In this document: positions 26,147 to 35,295 of the stretch, one piece after another
Position numbering within the stretch: the stretch's first letter is position 1
Layout: each line of letters begins with the position of its first letter
From: Desulfobulbus sp.
GTDB lineage: Bacteria; Desulfobacterota; Desulfobulbia; Desulfobulbales; Desulfobulbaceae
Reading direction: 5' to 3'
NCBI GenBank assembly: GCA_031280615.1
Contig: JAITGO010000022.1
Span: 62,001 to 126,000 of the forward strand
Length of the DNA stretch: 64,000 bases
Program-made: the position numbers and the translations under genes
The notes under the pieces: generated by a model
The model's database searches: none
What the model saw: only the letters and a program-made list of their open reading frames with translations
What the model was told of the DNA's origin: nothing

Positions 26147-27929
26147 GGGTGTCTCCTTTGTCCGCTTTGTCCGCATGGTATTTGAGCGGCAGGGTGATGA
26201 TGAAGGTCGTCCCCGCGCCGACAGTGCTTTTGATGTCGATTAAGCCGCCAAGCTCCGTGACCAGGCCGTAGGTGATCGACAGGCCCAGGCCGGTGCCGCC
26301 GCTGCCGCTCTTGGTGGTGAAAAAGGGCTCGAAAATTTTCTCGAGGTGCTCCGGCGGGATGCCGCAGCCGCTGTCGCGCACCGTGGTGACGATCGCGGCG
26401 CCGTCATCGGTCAGCCGGCTCTTGATCGCCAGCGTGCCGCCCTCTTTCATCGCGGCAAAGGCGTTGTTGACCAGGTTGATGAACACCTGCTGCAATTTAC
26501 CACGGTCACTGAAAAATTCAGGTATTTCCGCCGGAATGTCGACGGCGATGGCGATGTGGCGGTGGCTGGCCTCCTTGATCTGAAACTCCAGCACGTCGTC
26601 CACCACCCGCCGCAGACTGAGTTTCTGGACATTGACCTGGAGATTGCGAGCGAAGTTGAGCAACTGGCGGGTGATGGTCGCGCAGCGGTCGACCGAGCTG
26701 ATGATCGCGCTGACCAGGCCCAGCAGCCGCTGATCGCCCTCGTATTCCTTGCGGAAGGTGAACAGGTCCTTGATCAGGCCGGCCTTTTCGTTGATGATGG
26801 CCAGGGGATTGTTGATCTCGTGGGCCACACCGGCGGACAAACGGCCGATCGAGGCCATTTTGTTGGCGTATTCCGCCTGATGCAGCGAGGCCAGCCGCTT
26901 CTGGTCGGCCTGGTAGATGCTGTTCACCAGGTAGGTGCAGATCCCGAAGACCACCGCCACGATGGCCACCACCGAACCGATCAGGAACAGCAACAGGCTG
27001 CCGCCGGTAGCCTCCCAGGTCCCCATCAACGTGTCTTTCTGTTTGACCACCACCAGAATGAAGGGCGTGCCGGTGATATAGGCATAGCCGGTGACGATCT
27101 CCCGTCCCACGTGATCCTGTCCCTCGATGACCTGGGTCCGTTCCGAGAACGGCGGTACCGGCAGGGGAAATTTTCCCATGATGGGGCCGTAATACCGCGT
27201 CGATGTCTGGATGATGCCTTCCTGATTAATGAGGAAGGCGTCGCCGTTGTTGCTGAGTTCGAAATGGGAGAGAATGGCGTTCAGCTGCTCGATGTCCAGC
27301 CCGGCCCGCAGGATGTAATGCCGCCCCTGGGCGTCGTTGTGGAGCACTGAGATGACCAGGTGGGGCGTTTTGCGAAAGCCGAGGAACACGTCGCTGACAT
27401 CCGACCGCATGGCTATGGAGTCGTGATAGGTCTCCTGGTCCTTGTAGTGCAGCTTCTTGTACCAGTCCTGGCCGCTGTAATCCATGCCCTGGATATTGTA
27501 GGGACCGGTGTAGTTGACCTGTTTGCCGGTGTGGTCGATCAAGCCGAGGTCGTACCATTCCCCCAGGCCGCTCTTCAGGTTCTCGAGGATCTGCTTCAGC
27601 CGGTTTTCATCGGCCAGTTGCGCATAACTGTTGTCGAGAATGAGAAAATTCAGGGCAAAGATGCGTTCGTCCAGGTAGGAGGTCAGGCTGCGGCGCAAAT
27701 TGGAAACCAGGCGGGTGGTGCGCAGCAACAGTTCGGATTCGAGGGCCTTCCAACTGACGGTGTAATCGACCACGGCCAGGGTGAACAGCGGCAGCAGGAC
27801 CACCGCCAGGGTGATGACGATCGATTGCTTCCACAGCCGCCTGAAGTTGAAAAGCGATTTGTTCGTGCCCGACGTCTGTTCGGAATGCTCAAGGAATTTG
27901 GGCTTAAAGCGTTTCCATCCATCCTGCAT
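26127..27929 (-). CDS. Sensor histidine kinase 4, double-Cache periplasmic sensor
   Basis: This 600-residue kinase has helices at about 35-55 and 307-332 around a Cache-type sensor with YTGPYNIQ and [14 protein letters not shown]. The transmitter has the H box [14 protein letters not shown] (His 370), N box [26 protein letters not shown] and GTGLGLSIT. It follows the cytidylate-kinase-like/receiver gene by 177 nt and overlaps receiver 4. No strong ribosome site is seen before 27929. Confidence 0.92.
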   Translation of the reverse strand: MQDGWKRFKPKFLEHSEQTSGTNKSLFNFRRLWKQSIVITLAVVLLPLFTLAVVDYTVSWKALESELLLRTTRLVSNLRRSLTSYLDERIFALNFLILDNSYAQLADENRLKQILENLKSGLGEWYDLGLIDHTGKQVNYTGPYNIQGMDYSGQDWYKKLHYKDQETYHDSIAMRSDVSDVFLGFRKTPHLVISVLHNDAQGRHYILRAGLDIEQLNAILSHFELSNNGDAFLINQEGIIQTSTRYYGPIMGKFPLPVPPFSERTQVIEGQDHVGREIVTGYAYITGTPFILVVVKQKDTLMGTWEATGGSLLLFLIGSVVAIVAVVFGICTYLVNSIYQADQKRLASLHQAEYANKMASIGRLSAGVAHEINNPLAIINEKAGLIKDLFTFRKEYEGDQRLLGLVSAIISSVDRCATITRQLLNFARNLQVNVQKLSLRRVVDDVLEFQIKEASHRHIAIAVDIPAEIPEFFSDRGKLQQVFINLVNNAFAAMKEGGTLAIKSRLTDDGAAIVTTVRDSGCGIPPEHLEKIFEPFFTTKSGSGGTGLGLSITYGLVTELGGLIDIKSTVGAGTTFIITLPLKYHADKADKGDTHEGTVG

Positions 27930-28106
27930 GGCAAGTGCTCACACGCGTTGAGATTGACGTTGCCGGCAAGGGGCGAAGCGGCCGCCGCCGGTCGAAAACA
28001 AGGCAAAGGCCTCCGCTGGCCGCGTTTGCCAAAGGCGGCTCGGTGAACAAAGACGGGGCAGCGCGCCGGTCGGCAAGCCGCCGCCCCGATCCATCCGATG
28101 CGGCAC

Positions 28107-29333
28107 TCAGGAAGCTTGCTGTTGGCGGCGGCGCGTGATTTTCTCGTTGGCCTGCTTCATGGTCTCGCTGAGGACGTCGATATCCACCGGCTTCTGGAGA
28201 TAGGCAAAGGCGCCGAGCTGCATGCAGGTTTCCCGGTCGGTCTCGTTGCCGTGGCCGGTGAGGATGATGATCTCGATCTCCGGCTGGGTAGCCTTGACCC
28301 GCCGCAGCACCTCCATGCCGTCGATGCCGGGCATCTTCAGGTCGAGGATCATCACGTCGGGTTCGTCCTCGCGCAGCATCTCCAGGGCCGATTCGCCGTC
28401 GTAGGCGACCGCCGAGCCCATGTCGCGGAGCAGCAGCCGCTCGGACAGGGTCTGGACAAACTCGCGCTCGTCGTCCACCAACAAGACCCGGGCAGGGGCC
28501 TGGAAATCGAGCTTGCGGTAGATGTCCGCCTGGTGAAAATTCTTGCCCACCTCGGTGGACACCGACTGGACCCCTTCGATTTTCTCCACGATTTCCCTGA
28601 GTTCCTGCTCAAGCCGGCTCAACATCAGCACGTTCTTCTCAATGGTCAGGGTGACCGCGCCCTCTTGGACACTCACCGTCACCTCATGGCCTTCCATGGT
28701 CAGGGCGAGCTGAATCTTGGCCTGCAGCCGGAAATCGGCCAGGGCGGTCTGCGAGGCCTCGGTCGGAGCCAGCACGTCGGTGTTGAGGTTGCGGACGATG
28801 AGATGGATGGACTCTTGCGCCCCAATCTTGTCGGTGGGGATGACGATGTCGTACAGGGCCGGGTCCCAGGGGTCCTGCCGGCCGGTCATCTGCAGCACCC
28901 ACGAGGCCTTGTCGTCGTCGTTCTTGTGGATCGCCTTGAGCGGGTCCTTGTCCTGCCCCGGCAGGGACTGCGCCAGCTTGGCTCGGAAGGCCATGTCCGC
29001 AATCAGGCAGATGCGCAGCACGTGGGAGATCGAGGCGGGAACGAAATGGCTGCAAAAGCCGGCCACCACCAGATTGCCCTCGGCCAGGATCTCGGCGACC
29101 GCCTGGCGGAGGTAGGCGACCGAGCGCTCCTTTTCGTGGGTAAAGGGGTTGAACAACGAGGTCTTGGCGGCAAAGGCCCGGCCGATCCGCTCCGGGGGAA
29201 TCCCCGACATCTTGCTGGCCAGGGCGCCGATTTCGCCGTCGCCGACCAGTCGGTAGCCGGTTTTGTCGATCAACTGCGGAATAATCAACTCTTCGTTGCA
29301 GTGCAGTGCGTTGAAAACGGTAATTACAGACAT
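28107..29333 (-). CDS. Cytidylate-kinase-like domain / BON-like region / receiver fusion
   Basis: Of 408 residues, about 1-200 resemble the cytidylate-kinase-like family (LIDKTGYRLVGDGEI, then MSGIPPERIGRAF, then LRQAVAEILAEGNLVVAGF). The P-loop expected near the start is absent: the sequence reads FNALHCNEELI, so kinase activity is doubtful. Residues 205-275 look BON-like (VSVQEGAVTLTIEKN, then EGVQSVSTEVGK). Residues 280-398 are a complete receiver (LLVDDERE, phospho-acceptor near 329 in MILDLKMPGIDG, ILTGHGN, YLQKPV). The start has AGAGG about 7 nt upstream and lies 12 nt after the SulP gene, so both are one transcript. The fusion may sense a nucleotide-like ligand and couple it to phosphorylation, possibly acting on SulP (inference). 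Confidence 0.82.
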   Translation of the reverse strand: MSVITVFNALHCNEELIIPQLIDKTGYRLVGDGEIGALASKMSGIPPERIGRAFAAKTSLFNPFTHEKERSVAYLRQAVAEILAEGNLVVAGFCSHFVPASISHVLRICLIADMAFRAKLAQSLPGQDKDPLKAIHKNDDDKASWVLQMTGRQDPWDPALYDIVIPTDKIGAQESIHLIVRNLNTDVLAPTEASQTALADFRLQAKIQLALTMEGHEVTVSVQEGAVTLTIEKNVLMLSRLEQELREIVEKIEGVQSVSTEVGKNFHQADIYRKLDFQAPARVLLVDDEREFVQTLSERLLLRDMGSAVAYDGESALEMLREDEPDVMILDLKMPGIDGMEVLRRVKATQPEIEIIILTGHGNETDRETCMQLGAFAYLQKPVDIDVLSETMKQANEKITRRRQQQAS

Positions 29334-29345
29334 GGGACGCCTCTT

Positions 29346-31484
29346 TTAGGGATGAATGATCTCGGGTTGGGGATGGGTGCCCAAGGGGCAGACCAGCATT
29401 TCCTCTTTGGTGTGCGCGGCCGGATGAATGGTCTGCAAGGCCGCCTCCATGGTCGGATAGATATGGTCGGCGCCAATTTTATTGTACAGATGGGTTCTGA
29501 CCAGCACCTTCATCACCGTTTCGTTGACGCCGCTGAAGGAAATATCGATCTTCGCGCTGCGTAACCGGCTGACCAGCAAGGATAATGTTTCCTCACCGGA
29601 GGCGTCAATATCGTTGATGCCGTTGGCCACGATCAGGATATGGCGCAAGCTGGTCTTGCACAGCATCAGGTCGGAAATCTTGTCTTCGAGATAGCTGGCA
29701 TTGGCGAAAAAGAGCGGGCCTTCGAAGCGGATGATCGACAGGTACTTGCACTCCTCGAGCCCCTTGGTGACCGCGCACACCAGCACCCGGCTACGGTCGC
29801 GGGTCAACGAGGTCACCACCGGCCGCATGTTCTTGTAGAGGAACACCACCAGGCACAACACCACGCCCAGCATGATGCCCTTGTCAAGATGGGGCGCAAA
29901 CCAAAGGGTGCAGACGAACGAAAGGATGGAGATGAGGCCGTCGTACCACTGGGCCTTCCAGGCATGGAGGAAACCCGAGACGTTGATCAGACCCATGACC
30001 GCCATCATGATGATCGCCGCCAGCACCGACTGCGGCAGATGATAGAGCAGCGGGGTGAAGAACATCAAGGCGATCACCACGGTCAAGCTGGTGAAAACGC
30101 TCGACAAACCGGTCACGGCCCCGGCCTGGAGATTGACCGCCGAACGGGAAAAGGAACCGGAGGCCGGATAGCTTTTGGCGATGGCGCCGACGATGTTGGC
30201 CAAGCCCTGGCCGATCAATTCCTGGTTGGGATCGATGCGCTGGCCGGTCTTGCTGGCGATGGCCTTGGCAATGGAGATCGCCTCCATGAAGCCGAGCAGC
30301 GAGATGATGGCTGCATAGGGAAAGAGATGGAGCATCACGCTCAAGTCGATCTTAGGCACGCTCAAGGCCGGCAGCCCTTTGGGCACCACGCCGATCACCT
30401 CGCCGCCGCCGGACAGCGCCACCTTGTCGGGCTTGATCGCCTTGCTGCCCACCTGGACCCGCCAGATCCTGCCGTCGGTTTTGGCGTCGGTTGGCAATTC
30501 ATTGGCCAGATAGTAGAGCACGCTGTTGTCGGGCTGGATAGCCGCCTTGAACAGCAGCAGCCGGATCTCTTCCCGGTAGAGATGGGCCTTGGTCTTGAGT
30601 TCCTCGATCTTGGACTGGATCACCCGGTCGTCGTGCTCGGCATCGAGCCGGGCAATGGCATTGTGGCCCTTCTTGGCCTCCTCGAGCCGCTTGCTGGTCT
30701 TGGTTCGTTCTTCGGCCAAGGGCGGGATGCCATTGGTGGCCTCGTTGAATTTGGCAATCAATTCCACGGCCTTGGATGACTGAATGACCTTGCCGTCCAC
30801 GGCGGCATTGTGCTCAAAGCCAATCAGCCAGGACAGCAGGGTGGTGACCACCACCGCCACCAGCACGTTAGGCACCCTGGGAGCGATGCGCTTTAAGGTG
30901 ATCATGATCGCCAGGGCCAGCAGGCCGATGAAGAAGGTCGGCCAGTGGGTGTAATGGATCGCGGACTGCACCACCCGGATGATGGTCTCGTAGTGGTGGT
31001 CCGCCCCGTCGACGTTGACGCCGAACATCTTGGACAGCTGCGAGGTGGCGATGATGATGGCGGCTGCGTTGGTGAAACCGTTGACCACCGGGTGGGACAG
31101 GAAGTTGACCACCAATCCCAGGCGCAACAGGCCGAGCGCCAGCTGGAACAGGCCGACCAGCAACGAAAGCAGGATCGCGAATGCGATATATCCTTCGCTG
31201 CCGGCGGTGGCCAGCGGTTCCAGCGAGGCAGCGGTCATCAGGGAAACCACGGCCACCGGCCCGGTGGCCAGCTGCCGGCTCGAGCCGAACAGGGCGGCGA
31301 CGATCGGCGGCAGGAAGGCGGCGTACAGGCCGTAATAAGCGGGCATGCCCGCCAGCTGCGCATAGGCCATGGATTGGGGAATCAACACCAGGGCTACGGT
31401 CAAACCGGCGATACCGTCCGCCTTGAACAAGGCGAGATTGTAGCCGGAAAACCAATCGAGGAAGGGAAAAATACGTTTGATCAT
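29346..31484 (-). CDS. SulP family anion permease with STAS domain and central coiled-coil insert
   Basis: This 712-residue SulP protein has the family signature early (GLTVALVLIPQSMAYAQLAG, GLYAAFLPPI), GPVAVVSLM, VNGFTNAAA, and the later SYPASGSFSRSAVN. The C-terminal STAS domain is at about 575-690 (SIIRFEGPLFFANASYLEDK, GINDIDASGEETL). It is longer than usual: about residues 230-370 form a hydrophilic insertion with heptad-like charged helices (RTKTSKRLEEAKKGH, SKIEELKTKAHLYREE) between membrane segments. SulP proteins carry sulfate, bicarbonate or dicarboxylates; the substrate is not determined here. It lies between TetR upstream and the kinase-like/receiver fusion downstream. Confidence 0.92.
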   Translation of the reverse strand: MIKRIFPFLDWFSGYNLALFKADGIAGLTVALVLIPQSMAYAQLAGMPAYYGLYAAFLPPIVAALFGSSRQLATGPVAVVSLMTAASLEPLATAGSEGYIAFAILLSLLVGLFQLALGLLRLGLVVNFLSHPVVNGFTNAAAIIIATSQLSKMFGVNVDGADHHYETIIRVVQSAIHYTHWPTFFIGLLALAIMITLKRIAPRVPNVLVAVVVTTLLSWLIGFEHNAAVDGKVIQSSKAVELIAKFNEATNGIPPLAEERTKTSKRLEEAKKGHNAIARLDAEHDDRVIQSKIEELKTKAHLYREEIRLLLFKAAIQPDNSVLYYLANELPTDAKTDGRIWRVQVGSKAIKPDKVALSGGGEVIGVVPKGLPALSVPKIDLSVMLHLFPYAAIISLLGFMEAISIAKAIASKTGQRIDPNQELIGQGLANIVGAIAKSYPASGSFSRSAVNLQAGAVTGLSSVFTSLTVVIALMFFTPLLYHLPQSVLAAIIMMAVMGLINVSGFLHAWKAQWYDGLISILSFVCTLWFAPHLDKGIMLGVVLCLVVFLYKNMRPVVTSLTRDRSRVLVCAVTKGLEECKYLSIIRFEGPLFFANASYLEDKISDLMLCKTSLRHILIVANGINDIDASGEETLSLLVSRLRSAKIDISFSGVNETVMKVLVRTHLYNKIGADHIYPTMEAALQTIHPAAHTKEEMLVCPLGTHPQPEIIHP

Positions 31485-31541
31485 GCCGTTCGTTTCACCT
31501 CAAATTGCCAAAATTAAAGGTTGCTTGCCTACCGTATCGCA

Positions 31542-32132
31542 TCATCGGTTCCTGTTTTCCAGCATCCGCCGGCAGGACTCGATCAGATCTTTGTAGAGGG
31601 CTCCGACATTGTACAGATTGTTCATCCGGAAACGGACCATGCTGTCGACCATGGAAAAGACGATCAGGGCCGATTTGCGGGCCGCGAGATCGGCGGCGAT
31701 GGAACCGTCGCGCTGGCCGGCGACGATGGCGTTCTCGAAAATATCGACAAAGCAGTTGTAGACCGCCTCGAGATGGTCCCGGCACTCAGGATTGTTTTCC
31801 GCCAGTTCGTAGGGATAGCGTTGGTGAAGAATGGCGAACAGGTCCTCTCTGCTCTCGGCCATGTGCAGGTAGAAGGCGATCGATTCCTCCACCGTGTCCA
31901 GCCCGGTCTTTTCCGATTCCACCTTCCGGTACTGTTCGAACTCCGGCAGGATGCTCTCCTTCAAGTTGCTCAGGATCGCCAGAAAGAGTCCCTGTTTGCT
32001 CTTGAAATGATAGAAAATGGTCCCTTCGGCGGCCCCGGTCATCTTGGTCAGCTCGCCCATGGCCGTGTCCTTGTAGCCCTTGCGGGAGAACAAGTGGGTG
32101 GCGGCCCGGAGGATCACATCTTTCTTTTTCAT
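31542..32132 (-). CDS. TetR family transcriptional regulator
   Basis: This 196-residue protein has a TetR N-terminal DNA-binding domain (KKDVILRAATHLFSRKGYKDTAMGELTKM, split by the HTH at about 25-45: TGAAEGTIFYHFKSKQGLF) and an all-helical ligand-binding C-terminus. It is the first gene of the minus unit with SulP 57 nt downstream. A perfect 16-bp palindrome lies 33 nt upstream of the start, so autoregulation and control of SulP are likely. The ligand is unknown. Confidence 0.92.
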   Translation of the reverse strand: MKKKDVILRAATHLFSRKGYKDTAMGELTKMTGAAEGTIFYHFKSKQGLFLAILSNLKESILPEFEQYRKVESEKTGLDTVEESIAFYLHMAESREDLFAILHQRYPYELAENNPECRDHLEAVYNCFVDIFENAIVAGQRDGSIAADLAARKSALIVFSMVDSMVRFRMNNLYNVGALYKDLIESCRRMLENRNR

Positions 32133-32164
32133 GCCGGATAGGGGGAAGGTTGACGGAAAAAATA

Positions 32165-32180
32165 GACTGAGCGCTCAGTC
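32165..32180. promoter_or_regulatory. TetR operator palindrome
   Basis: GACTGAGCGCTCAGTC is a perfect 16-bp palindrome just upstream of the tetR start codon (32132), typical in size and position of a TetR-family operator. Confidence 0.75.
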
Positions 32181-32819
32181 AGTTTTTATAGAAAAATTCT
32201 TGATGGTCGTCAAGAATAAAATTGAAACGAAAAAAAAGACTGCCGAAACAGGCCGAAGTGATGCGGCATTCCGCCGCTATCCCAATGCACCTGGCGAGCC
32301 GTGCACAGCACCCGCCTTCAATCCGACAAACTGCAAAACACAAGCGCCGGTGGCTGACAGGGGCGCGGGCCGGTCGATTTTCAGCTCTGTTCGCGCCATT
32401 GAGCCGCCGCTTCCGTCGACTCTTTCGGCGGCATTGACTGTACCGTGCCACACGATATCCTATCGTTTCGGGCTGCCTGTCCGGCGCGGTCTGCGGCACC
32501 TGGACACGGGCAGACGGAAGCGGTTCAAGGCCCCGGCTTAAACTGTCACCTCCCGCGCACAAATCCTCTCGCCCCGCCCTCCTGTCACCAAAACTATACA
32601 TTAAATATTTTGTTTTATTTCAATGTGTTGCGCAAACGAGATCGTCGAGCGTCACCGTCGCCATACATTTCGGCCCGTAGCTTAGCGAAATCACATCACT
32701 ATCCGCAGCGCGCCCTCCCCTATCTAACAATTTGATATATAAAACAAAAAAAAATTATCTGCACCCAGGAGCACAACTGGCCTCGGTTCTGCACAGCAAA
32801 GGTATCAACGGAGGGCACC
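32181..32819. other. Large intergenic region between divergent units
   Basis: No gene is supported in about 640 bp. The last 220 bp are AT-rich, with a poly-A stretch near 32741-32752, and end in a sigma-54-like site and a GGAGGG ribosome site. It should hold the promoters of both the minus (tetR-SulP) and plus (HTH) units. Confidence 0.55.
32778..32793 (+). promoter_or_regulatory. Candidate sigma-54 promoter upstream of HTH gene
   Basis: TGGCCTCGGTTCTGCA has GG at 32779-32780 and GC at 32791-32792, exactly 10 nt apart. The TGGC and TGCA ends fit the consensus; the middle does not strongly. A start about 12 nt further on leaves a short leader that still includes the GGAGGG before 32820. Confidence 0.38.
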
Positions 32820-33374
32820 ATGCCGGACGCGGCAGGAAAAATCATGACGAACGGACAACAGCAACATCCACCCACGGACCACGAATACCTCGATCTCAAG
32901 CAGGCTGCGGTCATCTGTTCCGTTTCCGAGGAACGGTTCGGCAAATGGATCGACAAAGGGGTCGTCCCGGTCATCGAGGTCAAGGGCAGGAAGCTGATCC
33001 ACTCCCACGATCTGGTCCAGCACCTCGTCCGGCACAATATTCCCATCCCCGACCGGCTGCTGCAGGGCAACAGCAAAAAAATTCTCTTCGTCCTCACCGA
33101 CGAAGCCATTCCGCACAAAGTGACCATCGAGGTCATCTGGGCCCTGTACGCGCTGCGGAAGGAAACGGCGTACATTTTCGATTTTGTCCGGCTCGACAGC
33201 AATATCGAGCTCAAGATCATCACCTTTCACCCGGACAAGATCGTGTTGTTGCAGGAAAATCCCGGCGACGAGGAACCGGCGCGGCAGCTCCGCAAACTGA
33301 GCAGCGGAGCCACCCCCGTCTACACCTTCGCCGCCGATGGAATCGTGGAACTCAAACAATTCTTAAGCGAGTAA
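32820..33374 (+). CDS. DNA-binding protein with excisionase/MerR-type HTH
   Basis: The 184-residue protein has an HTH domain of the excisionase type at about 22-70 (YLDLKQAAVICSVSEERFGKWID, split: VVPVIEVKGRKLI follows, then DLVQHL). The C-terminal 100 residues alternate strands and helices (KKILFVLTDEAIPH, LYALRKETAYIFDF), somewhat like a receiver fold, but without an acidic pocket or KP motif. The ribosome site GGAGGG is well placed. It is the first gene of the third unit and may regulate it. It is unlikely to be a phage excisionase, because it is longer and no integrase is nearby. Confidence 0.72.
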   Translation: MPDAAGKIMTNGQQQHPPTDHEYLDLKQAAVICSVSEERFGKWIDKGVVPVIEVKGRKLIHSHDLVQHLVRHNIPIPDRLLQGNSKKILFVLTDEAIPHKVTIEVIWALYALRKETAYIFDFVRLDSNIELKIITFHPDKIVLLQENPGDEEPARQLRKLSSGATPVYTFAADGIVELKQFLSE

Positions 33375-33521
33375 ACGGGAACCCCATGCACGCCAAGGCG
33401 ACCACCAGCGCACCTCAAGGATGGCACCATCCGGTTCGACCGGGTCGGGTGCCCTCCGAATCCGCCACCACCGACGCCAATCGTTTTCATCAAGTAATTG
33501 ACCCGCATCAGGAGAACAACC

Positions 33522-33950
33522 ATGGCCTTGTATAGTGTACTGATCGTCGACGATGAAGAGGAGTTCAGGAACATGACCGCCAAGCGGCTGAGCAAGCGCG
33601 ATCTGGAATGCGCATGCGCACCGGACGGCGATGCCGCCCTAAACATGATCAATGAGAGGAGCTACGACGTCGTGCTGTTGGACGTCAAGATGCCCGGCCG
33701 CGACGGCATCGAAACGTTGCGGGAAATCAAACGGATCGCCCCCATGACCGAAGTCGTCATGCTCACCGGCCATGCTTCGGTGGAGTCCGGTATCAACGGC
33801 ATCAAATACGGTGCCTTCGATTACCTGATGAAGCCCATGGACCTCGATCCGTTATTTGAAAAACTGAACGCGGCCTACGACCGCAAGCGAACCCAGCAGG
33901 AGAAGATAGAAAGGGCCCAGAGCACCAAGGATGCGGCTCGTCCGTCCTGA
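33522..33950 (+). CDS. Receiver-only response regulator 5
   Basis: This 142-residue receiver has D10-D11, phospho-acceptor D54 (VVLLDVKMPGRDG), T in MLTGHAS and K in YLMKPM, then a charged tail. AGGAG lies 8 nt before the ATG at 33522; an earlier in-frame ATG lacks a ribosome site. It is close in sequence to receiver 1. No kinase is encoded in this unit, so it must be phosphorylated by a kinase from one of the other two units or elsewhere. Confidence 0.92.
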   Translation: MALYSVLIVDDEEEFRNMTAKRLSKRDLECACAPDGDAALNMINERSYDVVLLDVKMPGRDGIETLREIKRIAPMTEVVMLTGHASVESGINGIKYGAFDYLMKPMDLDPLFEKLNAAYDRKRTQQEKIERAQSTKDAARPS

Positions 33951-34012
33951 CCGGCGGCGACCTTCGTATAAACCCGAAAAACCGTTTTTATCGACAACAA
34001 AAGGAGAGCAAA

Positions 34013-35293
34013 ATGAAGTTTTTTCGAGATCTGAACCAATTCATGGTGGCCGGGGCCCACGCCCATGCCCGGTGGGAATTGGAGATGTCCAACAACATCT
34101 TGCGGAGCCGCAAACGGCTTCTGGTTCTGGGACTGCTGTTGATTCCCGTCTTCCTTGGCGGCTATGCCTTCGCCGATGCCCTCAGCCAAGCCGTTCCGGA
34201 TTTTATCGGCGGTAAACAGGCCTACGGCCCCTCGCATTACACCAACCTCATCTTCGGCGCCTCGGTGCTGGTCGGCGTGTGCGCCGGTCTGATCACCGGC
34301 TGCATCGGCGCCGGCGGCGGCTTCATCATCGCTCCGGCCCTGATGAGCGCCGGTGTCAAAGGTATCCTCGCGGTCGGCACCGACTTGTTCCACATCTTCG
34401 CCAAGGCGATCATGGGTTCGGTTCTGCACCGCAAAATGGGCAACATTTCGGTGTCGCTGGCCGTCACCTTCCTGATCGGCGCCATCGTCGGTTCCACCAC
34501 CGGCGGCTACCTCAACCGCAAGATCTATGACGCCAACCCGGTACTGAGCGACATGTTCATCACCGCGATCTACGTCATCATCCTCGGTTTCCTCGCCTTC
34601 TATGCCATGAGCGACTACCTCAAATCCCGCTCCAAGAAAGTGGTGGTCGAGGAAGGCGCCAGCAAGATCGCCGAGGAAATTCCAGCCATGGGTAAGCGGC
34701 TGCAATCCGTCAACATCCCGCCGATGCTGACCTTCGACGAATCGGTCACCCCGGGCGGCCGCCGCATCTCCGCCATCTTCCTGGTGATCAGCGGTTTCAT
34801 CGTCGGTCTGGCCGCGGCGATCATGGGCGTGGGCGGCGGTTTCCTCACCTTCCCAATGTTCGTGTACGGTCTGGGCGTGTCCTCCATGACCACCGTCGGC
34901 ACCGATATCTTCCAGATCGTGTTCACCGCCGGTTATGCCGCCATCACCCAGTACGCCATCTATGGCTTCATCTTCTACACCCTGGCCATGGGCATGCTGC
35001 TGGGCTCCTTGATCGGCATCCAAATCGGCTCGATCGTCACCAAGGTCGTCCCCGGCACCACCATCCGCGGCTTCTACGCGGTGACGGTCACCGCCGGTTT
35101 CCTCAACCGGGTCTGCGCCCTGCCGGAAAAGCTGATGAAGATGGGGTATGTCACCCTGTCCAAGGATTTCATCAAGATCGTCGACCTGATCGGCAATGTG
35201 GGTTTCTTCGTCATCATCACCGCCTTTGCGGCGTGGGTCTTCTATTGCTTCTTCACTAATCTCAGCGTCCTGAAATCGGGGGAGGTTCATTAA
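34013..35293 (+). CDS. TauE/SafE family anion exporter 2
   Basis: This 426-residue membrane protein is a longer paralogue of the 9436 transporter. After a 40-residue hydrophilic N-terminus come a helix (LLVLGLLLIPVFLGGYAFAD) and the TauE repeats: GLITGCIGAGGGFIIAPALM with VGTDLFHI, and AAAIMGVGGGFLTFPMFVYG with VGTDIFQI. The central loop is about 60 residues. It closes with an additional C-terminal helix. AAGGAG precedes the ATG. It is followed after 2 nt by a membrane protein gene with no similarity to the accessory proteins of exporter 1, so the two transporters have different partners. The substrate is unknown. Confidence 0.9.
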   Translation: MKFFRDLNQFMVAGAHAHARWELEMSNNILRSRKRLLVLGLLLIPVFLGGYAFADALSQAVPDFIGGKQAYGPSHYTNLIFGASVLVGVCAGLITGCIGAGGGFIIAPALMSAGVKGILAVGTDLFHIFAKAIMGSVLHRKMGNISVSLAVTFLIGAIVGSTTGGYLNRKIYDANPVLSDMFITAIYVIILGFLAFYAMSDYLKSRSKKVVVEEGASKIAEEIPAMGKRLQSVNIPPMLTFDESVTPGGRRISAIFLVISGFIVGLAAAIMGVGGGFLTFPMFVYGLGVSSMTTVGTDIFQIVFTAGYAAITQYAIYGFIFYTLAMGMLLGSLIGIQIGSIVTKVVPGTTIRGFYAVTVTAGFLNRVCALPEKLMKMGYVTLSKDFIKIVDLIGNVGFFVIITAFAAWVFYCFFTNLSVLKSGEVH

Positions 35294-35295
35294 TC

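Noticed and set aside
33386-33535. 49-codon frame between the HTH gene and receiver 5
   Set aside because: No ribosome site, low-complexity product, and it runs into the start of the receiver gene.
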